Assembly: GCA_964575675.1 (NCBI GenBank)
Contig: CAZNRY010000174.1
Location: forward strand, 1 to 7,923
From: CAZNRY01 sp964575675
Lineage (GTDB): Bacteria > Eisenbacteria > RBG-16-71-46 > CAIMUX01 > VGJL01
Direction: 5' to 3'
DNA: 7,923 bases
Position 1 is the first letter of the stretch, and each line of letters starts with the position of its first letter. Of the stretch, positions 6,180-7,923 are shown one piece after another. The translations under genes and the position numbers were made by a program. The notes under the pieces were generated by a model that worked only from the letters and a program-made list of their open reading frames with translations, was not told the DNA's origin and made no database searches.

Positions 6180-7923
6180 GTGAGTTCCACTTTCGTACAT
6201 CTGCACAACCACAGCCAGTACAGCCTGCTGGATGGCGCGTGCCGGATTCCCGAGTTCGTCGCCCGGGTGCGCGAACTCGACATGCCGGCCGCCGCTATCA
6301 CGGATCATGGGAACCTGTTCGGCTGGATCGATTTCTATCGCGAGGCGACTGCGCAGGGGGTCAAGCCGATCCTGGGGATCGAAGCGTACGTGGCGCCCGG
6401 GTCGCGGACAGATCGCAACTCCCACAAGGCAGACCGGCACAGCTACCATCTGATCCTCCTCGCCCGCAACAGAACCGGTTACGAGAACCTGCTCCGTCTT
6501 TCCAGCCTCGCGTACCTGGAAGGGCTCTACCACAAGCCTCGGATCGACCGGGAGCTGCTGAGCCGCCACGGCGAGGGGCTGATCGGCCTCTCGGCCTGCC
6601 TGCAGGGGGAGGTGAACTCCCTCCTGCGGGACGAACGATATGACGCCGCGCTCGATGCGGCGCGGTTCTACCGCGAAGTGCTCGACGATTTCTACCTCGA
6701 GCTGCAGGATCACGGCATCGCCGATGAGAAGGTGACCGCCCGCCGGATGTGCGATCTCGCGCGCGAGGGAGGTTTCCCTCTCGTGGTCACGAACGACTCG
6801 CATTACCTCCGCCGCGAGCATGCGCCGGCCCACGATGCGCTGCTCTGCATCCAGACGGGCAAGGTGCAAACGGACGCGAACCGCCTCCGTTTCGAGACCG
6901 ATCAGATGTACCTGAAGAGCCCCGAAGAGATGGCCGGCTTGTTCCCCGAGGTCCCCGAGGCGTTCCGGAATACCCTGAAGATCGCCGAGCAATGCGATCT
7001 CTCCCTGGAGTTCGGAAAGCTCAGACTCCCGCACTTTCCTTGTCCCCCCGAGTACGCGTCCCTGAACGACTACCTCGATGCCCTCTGTGCCCGGGGGCTC
7101 GTCCGCCGCTACCCGGGCGCCGGCGAGGAGTTGCAGGCGCGCCTCCGATACGAACTCGACGTGATCCATCGGATGAACTACGCGGGGTACTTCCTGATCG
7201 TCCAGGATTTCATCGCCTATGCCCGGGAGCAGGGGATCCCCGTCGGACCGGGACGCGGCTCGGCAGCCGGCAGTCTCGTCGCCTACTGCCTTGGAATCAC
7301 GAACATCGATCCGATCCGCTACAGCCTGATCTTCGAGCGGTTCCTGAATCCCGAACGGATCAGCATGCCCGACATCGACGTCGACTTTTCGGATCGGGGC
7401 AGGGCGCACGTGATCCGATACGTGATCGACAAGTACGGTGCGGAGAACGTGACGCAGATCATCACCTTCGGGACGATGGCGGCCCGCGCCGTGGTCCGCG
7501 ACGTGGGACGCGTGAAGGGAATGCCGTACGGCGACGTCGACCGGATCGCGAAGATGGTCCCCCAGGCGCCGCACATCACGCTGGAGAAAGCGCTCGAACA
7601 GAGCCCTGAGCTGAGGGAGAAGTACAACTCCGACGTCCAGGTGAAGGATCTCGTGGAGACTGGCCGGATCCTCGAAGGGCTCGCTCGCCATGCTTCGACG
7701 CACGCGGCCGGGGTCGTGATCAGCCCGACCCCCCTGACGGAAAACGTCCCGCTCTACCGCTCCTCCGAAGGGGAGGTGACGACGCAGTGGGACATGGGGG
7801 CCTGCGAGGCGATCGGGCTGCTCGAGATGGACTTCCTCGGCCTGCGGACCCTTACGGTTCTCCAGGATTGCCTCGAGGCGATCCGTCAGAACCACGGGGT
7901 CGCGGTCAACCTCGAGTCGATTG
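6180..7923 (+). CDS. dnaE: DNA polymerase III alpha subunit (5' part, cut by window end)
   Basis: The replicative polymerase alpha subunit. About 581 codons of an expected 1,100-1,200 are present and the frame stays open to the edge. The N-terminal PHP domain begins immediately with FVHLHNHSQYSLLDGA (5-20), so GTG 6180 is the likely start; I found no in-frame ATG nearby and only a weak ribosome binding site. The PHP metal-ligand positions all look filled: His9, His11, Asp18, His43, Glu68, a His in HSYH (87-90), Cys140, Asp206 and His208. The polymerase core has GPGRGSAAGS (356-365), the catalytic PDIDVDF (397-403, Asp398/400/402) and the third catalytic Asp551 in EMDFLGLRTL, matching E. coli D401/D403/D555. 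Other conserved stretches are TFGTMAARAVVRDVGR and RHASTHAAGVVI. The sequence looks like DnaE1, not PolC or DnaE2/ImuC. The fingers, beta-clamp-binding and OB-fold regions lie beyond the window. No intein or frameshift is seen in the visible part. Confidence 0.97.
   Translation, partial: MSSTFVHLHNHSQYSLLDGACRIPEFVARVRELDMPAAAITDHGNLFGWIDFYREATAQGVKPILGIEAYVAPGSRTDRNSHKADRHSYHLILLARNRTGYENLLRLSSLAYLEGLYHKPRIDRELLSRHGEGLIGLSACLQGEVNSLLRDERYDAALDAARFYREVLDDFYLELQDHGIADEKVTARRMCDLAREGGFPLVVTNDSHYLRREHAPAHDALLCIQTGKVQTDANRLRFETDQMYLKSPEEMAGLFPEVPEAFRNTLKIAEQCDLSLEFGKLRLPHFPCPPEYASLNDYLDALCARGLVRRYPGAGEELQARLRYELDVIHRMNYAGYFLIVQDFIAYAREQGIPVGPGRGSAAGSLVAYCLGITNIDPIRYSLIFERFLNPERISMPDIDVDFSDRGRAHVIRYVIDKYGAENVTQIITFGTMAARAVVRDVGRVKGMPYGDVDRIAKMVPQAPHITLEKALEQSPELREKYNSDVQVKDLVETGRILEGLARHASTHAAGVVISPTPLTENVPLYRSSEGEVTTQWDMGACEAIGLLEMDFLGLRTLTVLQDCLEAIRQNHGVAVNLESI

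Noticed and set aside
6006..7895. Long antisense open frame (629 codons) on the - strand over the dnaE 5' half
   Set aside because: dnaE on the + strand is unmistakable by motif. The antisense frame is long only because GC-rich codon bias depletes stops. Its product is Arg/His/Asp-rich with no domain.

Overview
This is a GC-rich (by eye roughly two thirds G+C) bacterial chromosomal window with ordinary, densely packed genes. There are seven protein-coding genes: four on the + strand in the left half, two on the - strand in the middle, and a + strand gene running off the right edge. I see no rRNA, tRNA, CRISPR array, insertion sequence, prophage or integrase. The taxon cannot be fixed from the sequence. 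The strong G/C third-position bias, the DnaE1-type polymerase with a complete-looking PHP metal site, and the conventional -35/-10 promoters would suit a GC-rich environmental lineage such as Candidatus Eisenbacteria, Gemmatimonadota or a deltaproteobacterial relative. That is a guess.

Left block (1-2688): a promoter (TTGACC-17-TAATAT) drives two tandem, start/stop-overlapping genes for CNNM/CorC-family membrane proteins (DUF21 transmembrane domain, CBS pair, CorC_HlyC domain), a family tied to Mg2+/Co2+ efflux. The first paralogue keeps the conserved polar positions of the membrane domain. The second has replaced them (SSSE to EGAE, GNT to CST, GEILPK to GQVLPK), so the pair looks like one conventional transporter plus one divergent partner.

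Middle + block (2792-4583): a secreted protein built of seven VGDxGTIL-type repeats, best read as a seven-bladed Ycf48/BNR-like beta-propeller of unknown role. It is followed after 22 bp by endonuclease III (nth), with intact catalytic Lys/Asp and the four-cysteine iron-sulfur loop.

Middle - block (4609-5941): a small two-gene operon converging on nth. Its promoter (TTGACA-17-TACACT) and consensus ribosome binding site precede a small glycine-rich membrane protein of unknown family. A coiled-coil/acidic-linker protein ending in a TFIIB-type zinc ribbon follows 49 bp later.

Right block (6180-7923): dnaE, the DNA polymerase III alpha subunit, starts at GTG and is cut by the window edge after about 581 codons. 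The 238-bp divergent region between it and the - strand operon carries promoters facing both ways. The genes do not form one obvious pathway. The most noteworthy points are the asymmetric CNNM pair, the uncharacterised membrane/zinc-ribbon operon, the VGD-repeat propeller and the apparently complete PHP metal centre of DnaE. I did not find a convincing new multi-gene system.
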